Source: Corynebacterium minutissimum
Lineage (GTDB): Bacteria; Actinomycetota; Actinomycetes; Mycobacteriales; Mycobacteriaceae
Reading direction: 5' to 3'
DNA: 64,000 nucleotides
NCBI RefSeq assembly: GCF_016889765.1
Contig: NZ_CP069533.1
Span: 1,736,001 to 1,800,000, forward strand
Numbering within the stretch: position 1 is the stretch's first letter; every line of letters starts with the position of its first letter. Below are positions 1 through 8,712 of this stretch, one piece after another. Both the position numbers and the translations under genes were made by a program. The notes under the pieces are model-generated. The model did not search any database, had not been told where the DNA came from, and worked only from the letters and a program-made list of their open reading frames with translations.

Positions 1-12
1 AAATCCTGTTCC

Positions 13-1884
13 ATGTGTGGAATTGTTGGATATGTAGGCCATAACACTGATGGTCGTGACTACTATGCCCAAGACGTCGTGCTGGAAGGCCTGCGCCGAC
101 TCGAATACCGCGGGTATGACTCCGCGGGCGTTGCTATGTATGCCGATGGTGGCATCGGCTGGCGCAAGAAAGCCGGAAAGGTAGCGGCGCTCGAAGCCGA
201 AATCGAGGCCCGCCCGCTCAAGGACTCGGTCCTGGGCATTGGCCACACTCGCTGGGCCACCCACGGTGGTCCGACGGATCTTAACGCCCACCCGCACGTG
301 GTGGATGGCGGCAAGCTCGCTGTCGTGCACAACGGCATCATCGAAAACTTCGCCGAGCTGAAGCACGAGTTGGAGTCCAAGGGCCACAACTTCGTGTCCG
401 AAACGGATACCGAGGTTGCCGCTACGTTATTGGCAGACGTTTTTCACAACGAAGCTGGTGAAAATCTCACCAAGGCGATGCAGCTGACCTGCTCTCGCCT
501 TGAAGGTGCGTTTACCCTCCTCGCTATTCACGCCGACCAGGCTGACCGTATTGTGGCTGCACGCCGTGACTCGCCGCTGGTTATCGGCCTGGGTGAGGGA
601 GAAAACTTCCTGGGGTCGGACGTTTCTGGGTTCATCGACTACACCAAGTCCGCCGTGGAGATGGACAACGACCAGGTCGTGACCATCACCGCGGACGAGA
701 TTGAAATCACGGACTACGACGGCAAGCCTGCCCAGGGCAAGCCTTTCGAGATCAAGTGGGATGCCGCAGCTGCGGAAAAGGGTGGATATAACTCCTTCAT
801 GGAGAAGGAAATCCACGACCAGCCCGCTGCCGTGCGCGATACGCTGCTGGGCCGTCTCGACGAAAACGGCCACTTGATTCTTGACGAGATCCGTATTGAC
901 GAGTCAGTACTCAAGTCCATCGACAAGATCATCGTCATCGCCTGCGGTACCGCCGCGTACGCCGGTCACGTTGCGCGCTACGCCATCGAGCACTGGTGCC
1001 GTATTCCGTGCGAGGTCGAGCTTGCCCACGAGTTCCGTTACCGCGACCCCATCGTGAACGAAAAGACCCTCGTCGTGGCCCTGTCGCAGTCGGGCGAAAC
1101 CATGGATACCCTCATGGCCGTGCGCCACGCCCGCCAGCAGGGAGCCAAGGTGATTGCCATCTGCAATACCCAGGGTTCCTCCATCCCGCGCGAGTCCGAT
1201 GCCGCACTGTATACCCACGCCGGCCCGGAGATCGCCGTGGCGTCCACCAAGGCCTTCCTGGCACAGATCACCGCAACTTACCTGCTGGGCCTATACCTGG
1301 CGCGCCTGCGCGGCAACATGTTCTCCGACGAGGTCACCGCGGTACTCAACGAGCTTCGCGCCATGCCGGACAAGGTCAAGGCGGTCATCGAGAATGAGGG
1401 GCAGGTCTACGACTTGGCCAACGCCATGGAGAACGCGAAGTCGGTACTTTTCCTGGGCCGCCACGTCGGCTTCCCGGTGGCACTTGAAGGTGCGCTGAAG
1501 CTCAAGGAGATTGCGTACCTCCACGCAGAGGGCTTTGCTGCCGGCGAGCTTAAGCACGGCCCGATTGCCCTCATTGAGGAAGGCCAGCCGGTCTTCGTTA
1601 TCGTTCCGTCCCCACGCGGTCGCGATTCCCTGCACTCCAAGGTGGTCTCCAACATTCAGGAGATCCGCGCCCGTGGCGCCATCACCATCGTGATTGCGGA
1701 GGAAGGTGACGAGGCCGTCGAGGCCTACGCCAACCACATCATTCGTATCCCGCAGGCGCCGACGCTCATGCAGCCCCTGCTGGCGACCGTGCCGCTGCAG
1801 ATTTTTGCCTGCGGTGTGGCCACCGCCAAGGGCTACGACGTAGACCAGCCGCGTAACCTGGCGAAGTCCGTCACCGTGGAATAA
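13..1884 (+). CDS. glmS: Glutamine--fructose-6-phosphate aminotransferase (isomerizing)
   Basis: Makes glucosamine-6-phosphate from fructose-6-phosphate and glutamine, the first step toward UDP-GlcNAc for peptidoglycan; cytosolic. The 623-residue protein has the usual family length. It starts MCGIVGYVG, so Cys2 becomes the N-terminal nucleophile of the glutaminase domain (about residues 2-230), which also has the GHTRWATHG motif. Two SIS sugar-isomerase domains follow (about 300-440 and 470-610; SQSGETMDT, and the C-terminal QPRNLAKSVTVE end). The ATG is fixed by the need for Cys at position 2. The upstream promoter lies outside the window. It precedes alr, another cell-wall precursor gene, but a strong hairpin separates the two. 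Identity is secure. Confidence 0.98.
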   Translation: MCGIVGYVGHNTDGRDYYAQDVVLEGLRRLEYRGYDSAGVAMYADGGIGWRKKAGKVAALEAEIEARPLKDSVLGIGHTRWATHGGPTDLNAHPHVVDGGKLAVVHNGIIENFAELKHELESKGHNFVSETDTEVAATLLADVFHNEAGENLTKAMQLTCSRLEGAFTLLAIHADQADRIVAARRDSPLVIGLGEGENFLGSDVSGFIDYTKSAVEMDNDQVVTITADEIEITDYDGKPAQGKPFEIKWDAAAAEKGGYNSFMEKEIHDQPAAVRDTLLGRLDENGHLILDEIRIDESVLKSIDKIIVIACGTAAYAGHVARYAIEHWCRIPCEVELAHEFRYRDPIVNEKTLVVALSQSGETMDTLMAVRHARQQGAKVIAICNTQGSSIPRESDAALYTHAGPEIAVASTKAFLAQITATYLLGLYLARLRGNMFSDEVTAVLNELRAMPDKVKAVIENEGQVYDLANAMENAKSVLFLGRHVGFPVALEGALKLKEIAYLHAEGFAAGELKHGPIALIEEGQPVFVIVPSPRGRDSLHSKVVSNIQEIRARGAITIVIAEEGDEAVEAYANHIIRIPQAPTLMQPLLATVPLQIFACGVATAKGYDVDQPRNLAKSVTVE

Positions 1885-1898
1885 ATCCACCTTCCCTA

Positions 1899-1936
1899 AC
1901 GAGCGGGCAGTGAGTCTAAGGCTCCTGCCCGCTCGT
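1899..1936 (+). terminator. Hairpin between glmS and alr
   Basis: ACGAGCGGGCAG (1899-1910) pairs perfectly with CTGCCCGCTCGT (1925-1936), a 12-bp stem with a 14-nt loop, 15 nt after the glmS stop. There is no T run after it, so it is either a weak intrinsic terminator or a processing/attenuation structure ahead of alr, whose ribosome binding site begins about 10 nt later. Confidence 0.6.
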
Positions 1937-1951
1937 GGCACAATAAGGGGC

Positions 1952-3049
1952 ATGCTGAGAACCACCGTCGACCTCGAAGCCATTGCCCATAATGTCGCCT
2001 ACATGAAAGACGTGGTCGCCCCGGCCCGCCTCATGTGCGTGGTGAAAGCGGACGCCTATGGGCACGGCATGGAGCGCGTCGCCCCGGTCATGGACACGGC
2101 AGGTGCCGATGCCTTCGGTGTAGCCACGTTGGGAGAGGCGGTGGCATTGCGCGACGTTATCCCGAACACCCCTATCGCAGCGTGGCTATGGAATCCGAAG
2201 GAGGACCTCACGCCTGCCTTGGATGCGGGGATCCAGATCGGTATCCCGTCTCTCGAGCACGCTCGCGCGCTTATTGCTACTGGGCGCCAGGCTGAGGTCT
2301 TCGTGATGGTGGAGACGGGGATGCACCGCTCGGGCGTCGACAAGCAGCAGTGGGAAGAGGCCTTCGCACTGCTTCGCGACGCCCCCACCCTCACCGTCCT
2401 CGGCCTCATGTCCCACTTTGCGTGCGCAGACGAGCCGGCGCATCCACACAATGACCACCAAGAGGCAGAATTCCGGGAAGCCCTGACCTGCGCCCGTGGC
2501 GTCGGCCTCGAGTGCCCGGTGAACCACATGGCCAATTCCCCGGCGGCGCTTACTCGTCCATCCGCGCGTTTCGACCAGGTCCGCGTCGGCGTGGCCCTGT
2601 ACGGCCTCGAACCCGTTGCTGGGCGTGACCACGGACTCAAACCGGCAATGACGTGGGAGAGCTCCGTGGTGGCTGTGAAGCCGATTTCGGAGGGAGAATC
2701 CACAAGCTACGGACTGACGTGGACCGCCGACAGCGACCGCCAGCTCGCCACCGTGGCGGTAGGCTACGCCGATGGTCTGCCGCGAGCCTTTCAAGGAGCG
2801 CTCAAGGTAGGCCTCGGCGGCGAGCTATACCCGCAGGTCGGGCGCGTGTGTATGGACCAGATCGTCGTGGATCTCGGCGCCAATGAGCGCGGCGTGAAAG
2901 CGGGGGACCATGCCGTTATTTTCGGCGAAGGCGGCATGAGCGCAACGGAGCTCGCGGAGGCGACGGGGACGATTAACTATGAAATTGTATGCCGCCCCAC
3001 TGGGCGCACCGAGCGCTTTTACCGTGAAGGAGACAACAATGCGAAGTGA
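1952..3049 (+). CDS. alr: Alanine racemase
   Basis: PLP enzyme interconverting L- and D-alanine for peptidoglycan. With the ATG at 1952 the protein has 365 residues and begins MLRTTVDLEAIAHN, the normal family N-terminus; an in-frame start at 1910 would add 14 unlike residues, while AAGGGG (1945-1950) fits the 1952 start. The PLP lysine is Lys32 in VVKADAYGHG; the second catalytic residue is the Tyr of STSYGLTW; the C-terminal beta domain carries CMDQIVVDL. Its stop overlaps the tsaE start by 11 nt, so alr and tsaE are translationally close and probably cotranscribed. Confidence 0.97.
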   Translation: MLRTTVDLEAIAHNVAYMKDVVAPARLMCVVKADAYGHGMERVAPVMDTAGADAFGVATLGEAVALRDVIPNTPIAAWLWNPKEDLTPALDAGIQIGIPSLEHARALIATGRQAEVFVMVETGMHRSGVDKQQWEEAFALLRDAPTLTVLGLMSHFACADEPAHPHNDHQEAEFREALTCARGVGLECPVNHMANSPAALTRPSARFDQVRVGVALYGLEPVAGRDHGLKPAMTWESSVVAVKPISEGESTSYGLTWTADSDRQLATVAVGYADGLPRAFQGALKVGLGGELYPQVGRVCMDQIVVDLGANERGVKAGDHAVIFGEGGMSATELAEATGTINYEIVCRPTGRTERFYREGDNNAK

Positions 3050-3503
3050 TTTTCCCCACGAGGGCACTCGTATCGCCGCTACAGTTGAAGAGACCTACGC
3101 ACTCGGGGAAGATCTCGGTGCAGCGCTGGAAGCCGGGGATTTGGTCATTCTAGATGGGCCTCTGGGAGCTGGAAAAACAGCGTTTACCCAGGGGATTGCC
3201 AGTGGTATGCAAGTAAAGGGGAGGGTGACCTCGCCGACATTTGTCATTGCTCGGGAACACCCTTCACTCGTGGGCGGGCCGGCGTTGGTTCACGTCGATG
3301 CGTACCGCCTCCTTGACCACTCTGATGATCCATTAGGAGAGTTAGACGGTTTAGACTTGGACACCGATATCGACGACGCCGTTGTCGTTGCCGAATGGGG
3401 TGGTGGCTTCATGGAGCGTCTGTCGGATTCCTATCTGGTCGTGTCGATCAATCGCGACGCAGAGGATGATAGCCGTGTCTTTTCGTGGAAATGGGTGAAT
3501 TAA
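3039..3503 (+). CDS. tsaE: tRNA threonylcarbamoyladenosine biosynthesis ATPase TsaE
   Basis: Small P-loop ATPase that works with TsaB and TsaD to place t6A at position 37 of ANN-decoding tRNAs. The 154-residue product has the Walker A motif GPLGAGKTAF, the switch-like VTSPTFVI segment, HVDAYRL and the terminal VVAEWG motif. The ATG at 3039 follows GAAGGAG and gives a normal length; an upstream in-frame ATG at 2979 lies deep in alr and is unlikely. tsaB, rimI and tsaD follow after two unrelated genes, the usual actinobacterial arrangement. Confidence 0.96.
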   Translation: MRSDFPHEGTRIAATVEETYALGEDLGAALEAGDLVILDGPLGAGKTAFTQGIASGMQVKGRVTSPTFVIAREHPSLVGGPALVHVDAYRLLDHSDDPLGELDGLDLDTDIDDAVVVAEWGGGFMERLSDSYLVVSINRDAEDDSRVFSWKWVN

Positions 3504-3504
3504 T

Positions 3505-5097
3505 GTGCTGACGTTTCTTGCCGAACAACCCCTGTTGACTCTCTTCTTGATCATGGCCGTGGGTTTGGCCATCGGCAAGATTAATTTCTTTGGCATCTCG
3601 CTCGGTGCAGCGGCGGCGATGTTCGTGGCCCTGGGTCTGTCCGCAGCTAACCCGGACATTGTGGTTCCGCCATTCGTGTATCAGTTTGGCCTCGCCATCT
3701 TCGTCTACGTCATCGGTCTAAACTTCGGCCGAAGCTTCTTTGAAGATTTCCGGCGCCGTGGTTGGAAGATGTCGCTGGTCGTTATCGTTTTCTTCTTCGT
3801 TCTCGCCGGACTGACTGCCGGCGCGGTGCGCCTGTTTGATCTTGACCCAGCGCAGGCCGTCGGCATGCTGGCCGGCTCCCAGAGCTCTACACCCGGTATG
3901 GCTGCTGTGGTGGAAACTTTAGGCGGAAACAGTGCCCCAGTCGTTGGTTACTCCCTGGCCTACCCAGGCTGCATCATCGCCACCATCTTGGTGGCTGCGA
4001 TTGGCGCCAAGGTCTTCCGCGTCAACCACGTCAAAGATGCCAAAGAGGAAGGCATGCTCTCTGAGCCCCTCAAGTGGAAGGCCGTGCGCCTGACCAAGGA
4101 CCCTGGTGTAACCGTGGGCGAAATTGCGGAGTACACGGGTCAGGCGGTCATCGCTACCCGCTGCCTCCGCAAGTCACACGAGCACGTCCTTGCTGATCCA
4201 GACATGAAGCTGCGTGCCGGTATGGAGCTTCTACTCAACGGCACTATCCCATCGCTGGAGCGCGCGATTGCCATCCTGGGCGAAAAAATCGAACTGCAAC
4301 TTCGTGAGGAAGACGGCCTTATTTACCGCCGACTCACGCTGTCGAACCCGAAGGTAGCCGGCCGCACCATTGGGGAATTGAACACGCTGAAGCATGGCTT
4401 CCTCATCGCCCGTATCCGCCGCGGTGATACCCAAATCGTGCCGAATGACAACACCGTGCTCTACTACTCGGACCGCGTCCGTGTGGTCACTGCTCCGGGC
4501 CGGCTTGACGACGTCCGAACCTTCCTCGGTGACTCCGAATCCAAGCTCGGCAATGTGGACTTGTTCCCCTTCGCCCTCGGCCTGCTTATTGGTCTGCTCT
4601 TCGGAGCTATCCCGATTCCCCTGCCCGGCGGCACGACGCTGTCCTTCGGTTTCGGTGGCGGCCCCATCGTGGTGGGCCTCATTCTTGGTGCCCTGGGCCG
4701 TACCGGCCGCATTCACTGGCAGATGCCGTTCCACGCAAAGCAGACGATTTCCACCTTGGGCCTCACACTCTTCCTGGCGGGCGTGGGCACTTCTGCTGGC
4801 GGTCAGTTCCGTGATGCCCTCTCGGATCCGGTGTCGCTGAAGTACATGGGCGTGGGCCTTGTCCTGTCCCTCGTCGCTGCCATCGGCTTGGGCATTGTCT
4901 GTACCTTGGTTCTGCGCCTCAAGTTTGATGAGTCCATGGGCGTGGCCGCTGGTATGACCACCAACCCTGCCGTGATGGCATACCTGAACTCGCAGACCGG
5001 TACCCAGCTGGCAGAACGCGGCTATGCCACGGTGTATCCGACCACGATTATCGGCAAGATTCTTATGTGTCAGATGCTGGCATTAATCATCGTCTAA
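3505..5097 (+). CDS. AspT/YidE-family transporter with RCK_C (TrkA-C) domains
   Basis: Inner-membrane permease of the aspartate:alanine-exchanger type, substrate unknown. Order in the 530-residue protein: N-terminal hydrophobic duplication (about 1-170), two cytoplasmic RCK_C-like regulatory domains (about 190-340), then a second membrane duplication (about 350-530). Matching GS(Q/T)SS/TPGMAA and MTTNPAVMAY segments mark the two halves. The start is GTG at 3505, one base after the tsaE stop; an internal ATG would remove the first helix. Position directly after tsaE suggests cotranscription without functional linkage. The family call is firm, the substrate is not. Confidence 0.85.
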   Translation: MLTFLAEQPLLTLFLIMAVGLAIGKINFFGISLGAAAAMFVALGLSAANPDIVVPPFVYQFGLAIFVYVIGLNFGRSFFEDFRRRGWKMSLVVIVFFFVLAGLTAGAVRLFDLDPAQAVGMLAGSQSSTPGMAAVVETLGGNSAPVVGYSLAYPGCIIATILVAAIGAKVFRVNHVKDAKEEGMLSEPLKWKAVRLTKDPGVTVGEIAEYTGQAVIATRCLRKSHEHVLADPDMKLRAGMELLLNGTIPSLERAIAILGEKIELQLREEDGLIYRRLTLSNPKVAGRTIGELNTLKHGFLIARIRRGDTQIVPNDNTVLYYSDRVRVVTAPGRLDDVRTFLGDSESKLGNVDLFPFALGLLIGLLFGAIPIPLPGGTTLSFGFGGGPIVVGLILGALGRTGRIHWQMPFHAKQTISTLGLTLFLAGVGTSAGGQFRDALSDPVSLKYMGVGLVLSLVAAIGLGIVCTLVLRLKFDESMGVAAGMTTNPAVMAYLNSQTGTQLAERGYATVYPTTIIGKILMCQMLALIIV

Positions 5098-5102
5098 CGA
5101 GT

Positions 5103-5124
5103 CCCTGCACTGGGTGGTGCAGGG
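5103..5124 (+). terminator. GC-rich hairpin after the permease gene
   Basis: CCCTGCAC, 6-nt loop, GTGCAGGG: a perfect 8-bp stem 5 nt after the permease stop. No clear T run follows, so termination would be weak or factor-assisted. Confidence 0.5.
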
Positions 5125-5193
5125 GCAGGGGAGGGCAGTCACGTAGGATGAGCACGTACTGCACCTCCCTTTTTTAGGAGCGATTTAATCTTT

Positions 5194-5715
5194 ATGAACA
5201 AGCTTGGCCAATTCATTACCACTGTCGTCATTGGCGGCTTTGCCGTTTTCCTCGCCGCTCTCATCGCCCTGTCGATGACCCGCACGGAGGAAGACTCTTC
5301 CTCGACTTTGGCGGAAACCCTGGAGAAGTACCCGAAGAACCTCGACTTCGCTGCGCTCGTTGTGCCGGATGTCTATGGCCCTGAGGAGGTTGCAGGCCTC
5401 ATCGTGTGCCCGGGCACCACGGAGGATCAGCTTTCTGATATTCCTGCAGCCGAGGCTGGCATCGACTTCGAGGACGGCAAGGTGGCTGATGACGTGAACT
5501 ACTTCATCACCATGTCAACTGAGCAGGAGTACTCGGCGGAGAAGCTGCAGCGCTCCAACGTGGACCTGTGCCGCGACGTACTCACCCAGGTCGAGGCGGC
5601 TAAGGCGCAGGGCCAGGACGTGGCCGCGGTGTACCCGGTGCAGCCGCAGCAGCCGATGCAGTTCCTCCGCGCTGAGAAGGATGACGACTCCACTCGCTGG
5701 CACTTCGCAGGCTAA
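5194..5715 (+). CDS. Conserved actinobacterial-type membrane-anchored protein, function unknown
   Basis: 173 residues. One N-terminal hydrophobic helix (about residues 10-30, VVIGGFAVFLAALIALSM) followed by an acidic outside or periplasmic-side domain with two cysteines (IVCPGTT and VDLCRD) that could pair. No enzyme motif is visible. The ATG at 5194 follows TAGGAG at a good distance. Its stop and the tsaB start overlap as TAATG, which implies translational coupling to tsaB, but nothing in the protein suggests a tRNA-modification role. I do not recognise the family. Confidence 0.8.
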   Translation: MNKLGQFITTVVIGGFAVFLAALIALSMTRTEEDSSSTLAETLEKYPKNLDFAALVVPDVYGPEEVAGLIVCPGTTEDQLSDIPAAEAGIDFEDGKVADDVNYFITMSTEQEYSAEKLQRSNVDLCRDVLTQVEAAKAQGQDVAAVYPVQPQQPMQFLRAEKDDDSTRWHFAG

Positions 5716-6389
5716 TGAAGGTTCTCGCACTCGATACCGCCACGACTGACCTCGTCACGGGCATCGTCGATACCGCCACAGGAGAAAGCATCGACCGCGT
5801 GGTGAGTGATACGCGTGCTCACAACGAGCAGCTCATTCCCACTATTGAGCAGCTGCTTAACGACGCCTCCCTGACCTACCCCGACCTCTCCGCCATCGTC
5901 GTCGGCACCGGTCCGGGCCCCTTCACGGGCCTGCGTGTGGGCATGGCGACGGCCTCCGCTCTGGGCGTGGCGTTAGGGCTGCCCGTGCATGGCGTGTGCA
6001 CGCTCGATGCCATCGCGCAGGGCCGCGAAGGAGAGTGGCTCGTGGCCATCGATGCCCGCCGCAAAGAGGTTTATTGGGCTACCTACTCCGAGGGACGCCG
6101 CGTCAGCGGACCGGAGGTGACGCGGCCGGAACATCTCACGGTGCCTGAGGGCTTTTCCCCGCGCCTAGTTTTCCCGGAGGCCATCGCCCCGCGCCTGCCC
6201 GAGGCCCTTGCTGGTCAGCTAAGCGAGTGGGACACCCCGCGTGCTGCGGGCCTCGTTGCTTGCGCCGATCTCGAGTCTGAACCGGCCCCGCTCGTACCGC
6301 TCTACCTGCGCCGCCCCGATGCGAAAGTCCCGCAGGCCACGCCTCGTTCAACGGCGCTCATCGGCGGTGCTGAATCTTCTGAACCATGA
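5715..6389 (+). CDS. tsaB: tRNA threonylcarbamoyladenosine biosynthesis protein TsaB
   Basis: Catalytically inactive ASKHA-fold partner of TsaD in the t6A synthase complex; cytosolic. The 224-residue protein opens with KVLALDTATTD and has the diagnostic GTGPGPFTGLRVG stretch (about 62-74). It lacks the metal-binding histidines of TsaD, as expected. Start overlaps the upstream stop (TAATG) and its own stop overlaps the rimI start (ATGA), so tsaB-rimI-tsaD form a tightly coupled run. Confidence 0.95.
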   Translation: MKVLALDTATTDLVTGIVDTATGESIDRVVSDTRAHNEQLIPTIEQLLNDASLTYPDLSAIVVGTGPGPFTGLRVGMATASALGVALGLPVHGVCTLDAIAQGREGEWLVAIDARRKEVYWATYSEGRRVSGPEVTRPEHLTVPEGFSPRLVFPEAIAPRLPEALAGQLSEWDTPRAAGLVACADLESEPAPLVPLYLRRPDAKVPQATPRSTALIGGAESSEP

Positions 6390-6967
6390 GGCTACGCCCA
6401 CTGACGCTTGGCGACGTCTCTCGCTGCGCCGAGCTGGAAAAAGTACTCTTCCCCGGAGAAAGCCCCTGGCCCGCCCGCGCTTTCGAACAGGAACTCGCCG
6501 CGGGGCACACCACCTACTGGGCGGTTGACATGAATGTCAACCGCGTGGGCCATAATGACAACCACGCAGACCACGACGACAACCGCGTGGGCCATAATGA
6601 CAACCGCGTAGACCACGACGACAACCGCGTGGGCCATAATGGCAACCACGTCGACCACGAGGTTGTAGGCTATGCCGGCGTCGGTCGCATGGGCCCCGCC
6701 GCGTGGCCGGAGTATGAAATCCGCACCATCGGTGTCGCACCCGAGGCCCAGCGCCGCGGCATCGCGCGGATGATGATGGATGCCATCGTCGAACTCGCCG
6801 ATAGCCACGACGCACCTATTTTTCTCGAAGTCCGCGTGGGCAACGATCCCGCCATTCGCCTCTACGAGGCCTATGATTTTGTCATCAATGGCCTGCGCCG
6901 CAACTACTATCAGCCCTCCGGCGCGGACGCCCACACCATGTACCGACCACGAAAGAGTGAGAGATGA
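6386..6967 (+). CDS. rimI: Ribosomal-protein-alanine N-acetyltransferase RimI, with repeat insertion
   Basis: GNAT acetyltransferase expected to acetylate the N-terminus of ribosomal protein S18 (and possibly others). The 193-residue product has MRLRPLTLGDV at the N-terminus, the acetyl-CoA loop APEAQRRGIARMMM, and a normal C-terminus (NPAIRLYEAYDF, RNYY). Ordinary RimI proteins are about 150 residues; here residues 52-93 are six 7-residue repeats rich in His, Asp and Asn, placed between the strand ending TYWAVD and the strand VVGYAGVG, where GNATs have a surface hairpin. Without the insert the protein is 151 residues. ATGA overlaps join it to tsaB and tsaD. Activity is likely kept because the insert avoids the cofactor motif, but that is inference. 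Confidence 0.92.
   Translation: MRLRPLTLGDVSRCAELEKVLFPGESPWPARAFEQELAAGHTTYWAVDMNVNRVGHNDNHADHDDNRVGHNDNRVDHDDNRVGHNGNHVDHEVVGYAGVGRMGPAAWPEYEIRTIGVAPEAQRRGIARMMMDAIVELADSHDAPIFLEVRVGNDPAIRLYEAYDFVINGLRRNYYQPSGADAHTMYRPRKSER
6539..6664 (+). repeat. Six tandem 21-bp units (three 42-bp units) inside rimI
   Basis: 126 bp made of six 21-bp units, alternating between a GACAACCGCGTGGGCCATAAT type and an ACCACGACGAC-ending type, so the higher-order period is 42 bp. Each unit keeps the reading frame and encodes NRVGHND- or NRVDHDD-like heptads. The near identity of the copies at the DNA level indicates recent slippage expansion. Confidence 0.95.
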
Positions 6968-8016
6968 TAATCCTCGGCATTGAGTCCTCCTGCGACGAAA
7001 CCGGAGTGGGCATCATCGAGCTATCGGACGACGGCCACATGGAGATCCGTGCCAACGTCGTCGCCTCCTCCATGGAGCAGCACGCCCGCTTCGGCGGCGT
7101 GGTCCCGGAAATCGCCTCCCGTGCCCACCTTGAGGCCATGCCGCAGGTGATGAAGGCGGCGCTGGAGGAGGCGGGCGTCGACAAGCCTGATGCGGTCGCC
7201 GCCACCGTGGGGCCGGGCCTGGCCGGCGCGCTTCTTGTGGGCGCCTCCGCAGCCAAGGCCTTTGCCTCCGCATGGGGTGTGCCTTTCTATGGCGTCAACC
7301 ACCTCGGTGGCCACGTGGCGGTGGCTAACCTCGAGGGCGAGAAGCTGCCGCACGCAGTCGCCCTGCTCGTCTCCGGCGGGCACACGCAGCTGCTGGAAGT
7401 CGAGGCCGTGGGCAAACCCATGAAGGAACTGGGCACCACGCTTGACGACGCCGCCGGTGAAGCCTACGACAAAGTCTCCCGCCTCCTCGGGTTGGGGTAT
7501 CCGGGAGGGCCGGTCATCGATAAGCTCGCCGCCCAAGGCAAGCCCACCATTGATTTGCCGCGTGGTTTGTCCAAGGCCGAGGACCTGCGCGGGCCCAACC
7601 GCCACAACTTCTCCTTCTCGGGGCTTAAGACTGCGGTGGCGCGCCACGTGGAAAAGGCCGAGCGCGAAGGTTCGACAATCCAGGTGGAGGACCTGTGCGC
7701 TTCCTTCCAGGAAGCGGTGGCTGATGTTCTGACCGCCAAAGCGGTGCGCGCCTGCCAGGACACTGGCGCCAAGGTGCTCCTGCTGGGTGGTGGCGTGGCC
7801 GCTAATTCCCGGCTGCGCGGGCTAGCGGCGAAGCGCTGCGAGTCCGCCGGCATTGAGCTGCGCGTGCCGCGTTTTTCCCTCTGCACGGACAATGGCCTCA
7901 TGATCGCCGCTATTGCCGCCCAACTCATCCATGAGGGCGCAGAACCCTCCGGGCTGGACTGCGGGACCGATACTCAACTAGAGGGGGAGATTCCGCTCGT
8001 CGCCGCTGCGCGCTAG
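6964..8016 (+). CDS. tsaD: tRNA N6-adenosine threonylcarbamoyltransferase TsaD
   Basis: Catalytic subunit that transfers the threonylcarbamoyl group to A37 of tRNA. 350 residues, normal length. Begins ILGIESSCDETGVGI; the metal-binding histidines are in NHLGGH (about 115-120); SGGHTQLL and the C-terminal GGGVAANSRLR nucleotide site are present. ATGA overlap with rimI. Together with tsaE and tsaB the window holds all t6A genes except tsaC. Confidence 0.98.
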   Translation: MIILGIESSCDETGVGIIELSDDGHMEIRANVVASSMEQHARFGGVVPEIASRAHLEAMPQVMKAALEEAGVDKPDAVAATVGPGLAGALLVGASAAKAFASAWGVPFYGVNHLGGHVAVANLEGEKLPHAVALLVSGGHTQLLEVEAVGKPMKELGTTLDDAAGEAYDKVSRLLGLGYPGGPVIDKLAAQGKPTIDLPRGLSKAEDLRGPNRHNFSFSGLKTAVARHVEKAEREGSTIQVEDLCASFQEAVADVLTAKAVRACQDTGAKVLLLGGGVAANSRLRGLAAKRCESAGIELRVPRFSLCTDNGLMIAAIAAQLIHEGAEPSGLDCGTDTQLEGEIPLVAAAR

Positions 8017-8091
8017 CGGATGCGGAAAGCCCAGCGCACCGGTAGTCTGGCAGGCGACTCTTTCTCACCCGCCTAACAAGGAGCTGTCGTC

Positions 8092-8520
8092 ATGACCACT
8101 GGTTTCCTCGTCAATCCGGACCTGTCCCGCCGCACCATCGAATTCGAACTCGAGCACGCCAACCAGTTCCTCGGCGGTACCACCGAGGACCGCGTTTCTG
8201 TTGCCTTCCAGGATGATGGCCAGACCTACGCCGCACTGTTTAACCCGAACGCGAAGGCCGAGGGCGCCGACCCGAACCCGGTAGCGTCGCTGGCCCGCAA
8301 CGCCGCTGATACCGGCAACTCCGCCTTCCTCCAAGATCCCATTCGCTCCATCTGTGGCCCGGTTATTTTCGTCGCCGCTGATGGCGATGACAAGAACATC
8401 GACGAGGTCAAGGAAGCCGTCGAGTACGGCATCCGCGCCGTGAAGACCTACCGCGAAGACAACCCGGAGGAGTACCAGCTGTGGCGCGCGGCCGTTATGA
8501 ACTCAGATAAGCAGGTCTAA
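8092..8520 (+). CDS. Conserved hypothetical protein downstream of tsaD
   Basis: 142-residue soluble protein with no signal peptide, membrane segment or catalytic motif that I recognise. It starts MTTGFLVNPDLSRRTIEF and is mildly acidic. The ATG follows AAGGAG at 8079-8084. Its position between tsaD and groES matches a corynebacterial arrangement, so it is probably a genuine lineage-conserved gene. A strong intrinsic terminator follows it, closing the tsaB-tsaD transcription unit. Function unknown. Confidence 0.8.
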   Translation: MTTGFLVNPDLSRRTIEFELEHANQFLGGTTEDRVSVAFQDDGQTYAALFNPNAKAEGADPNPVASLARNAADTGNSAFLQDPIRSICGPVIFVAADGDDKNIDEVKEAVEYGIRAVKTYREDNPEEYQLWRAAVMNSDKQV

Positions 8521-8545
8521 GCCGCGCTAGCGCCCTTTCGCCCCC

Positions 8546-8585
8546 GACGCAACGGTCCTTTATGGACCCGAGCGTCTTTTCTTTT
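8546..8585 (+). terminator. Rho-independent terminator closing the tsaD unit
   Basis: Stem GACGC...GGTCC, short loop TTTAT, GGACC...GCGTC, followed by TTTTCTTTT (8577-8585). A classic intrinsic terminator 25 nt after the preceding stop codon. Confidence 0.9.
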
Positions 8586-8626
8586 ATTCACACCTCTGCG
8601 TTTCTACTGTTGTATTAGTCGAGGTG

Positions 8627-8701
8627 GTGGGGCGAATCGTGATAACTCTCGCGCGCGCGAGAGCTGCCGTTCGCGCAGGGCGAGCAGAGTTAGCGCCCCA
8701 C
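8627..8701. repeat. Nested long dyad upstream of the groESL CIRCE element
   Basis: Three nested inverted repeats share one centre region: GTGGGGCG (8627-8634) with CGCCCCAC (8694-8701); TAACTCT (8643-8649) with AGAGTTA (8686-8692); and within the left arm the perfect 18-bp palindrome CTCTCGCGCGCGCGAGAG (8646-8663). It lies between the terminator at 8546 and the CIRCE operator at 8713. Role unknown; it could be a regulatory binding region or an RNA structure if transcription starts upstream. Confidence 0.7.
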
Positions 8702-8712
8702 AACGTTGAGGG

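Noticed and set aside
6539..6664. Possible CRISPR-like array
   Set aside because: Repeats are contiguous 21-bp units without spacers and stay in the rimI frame.
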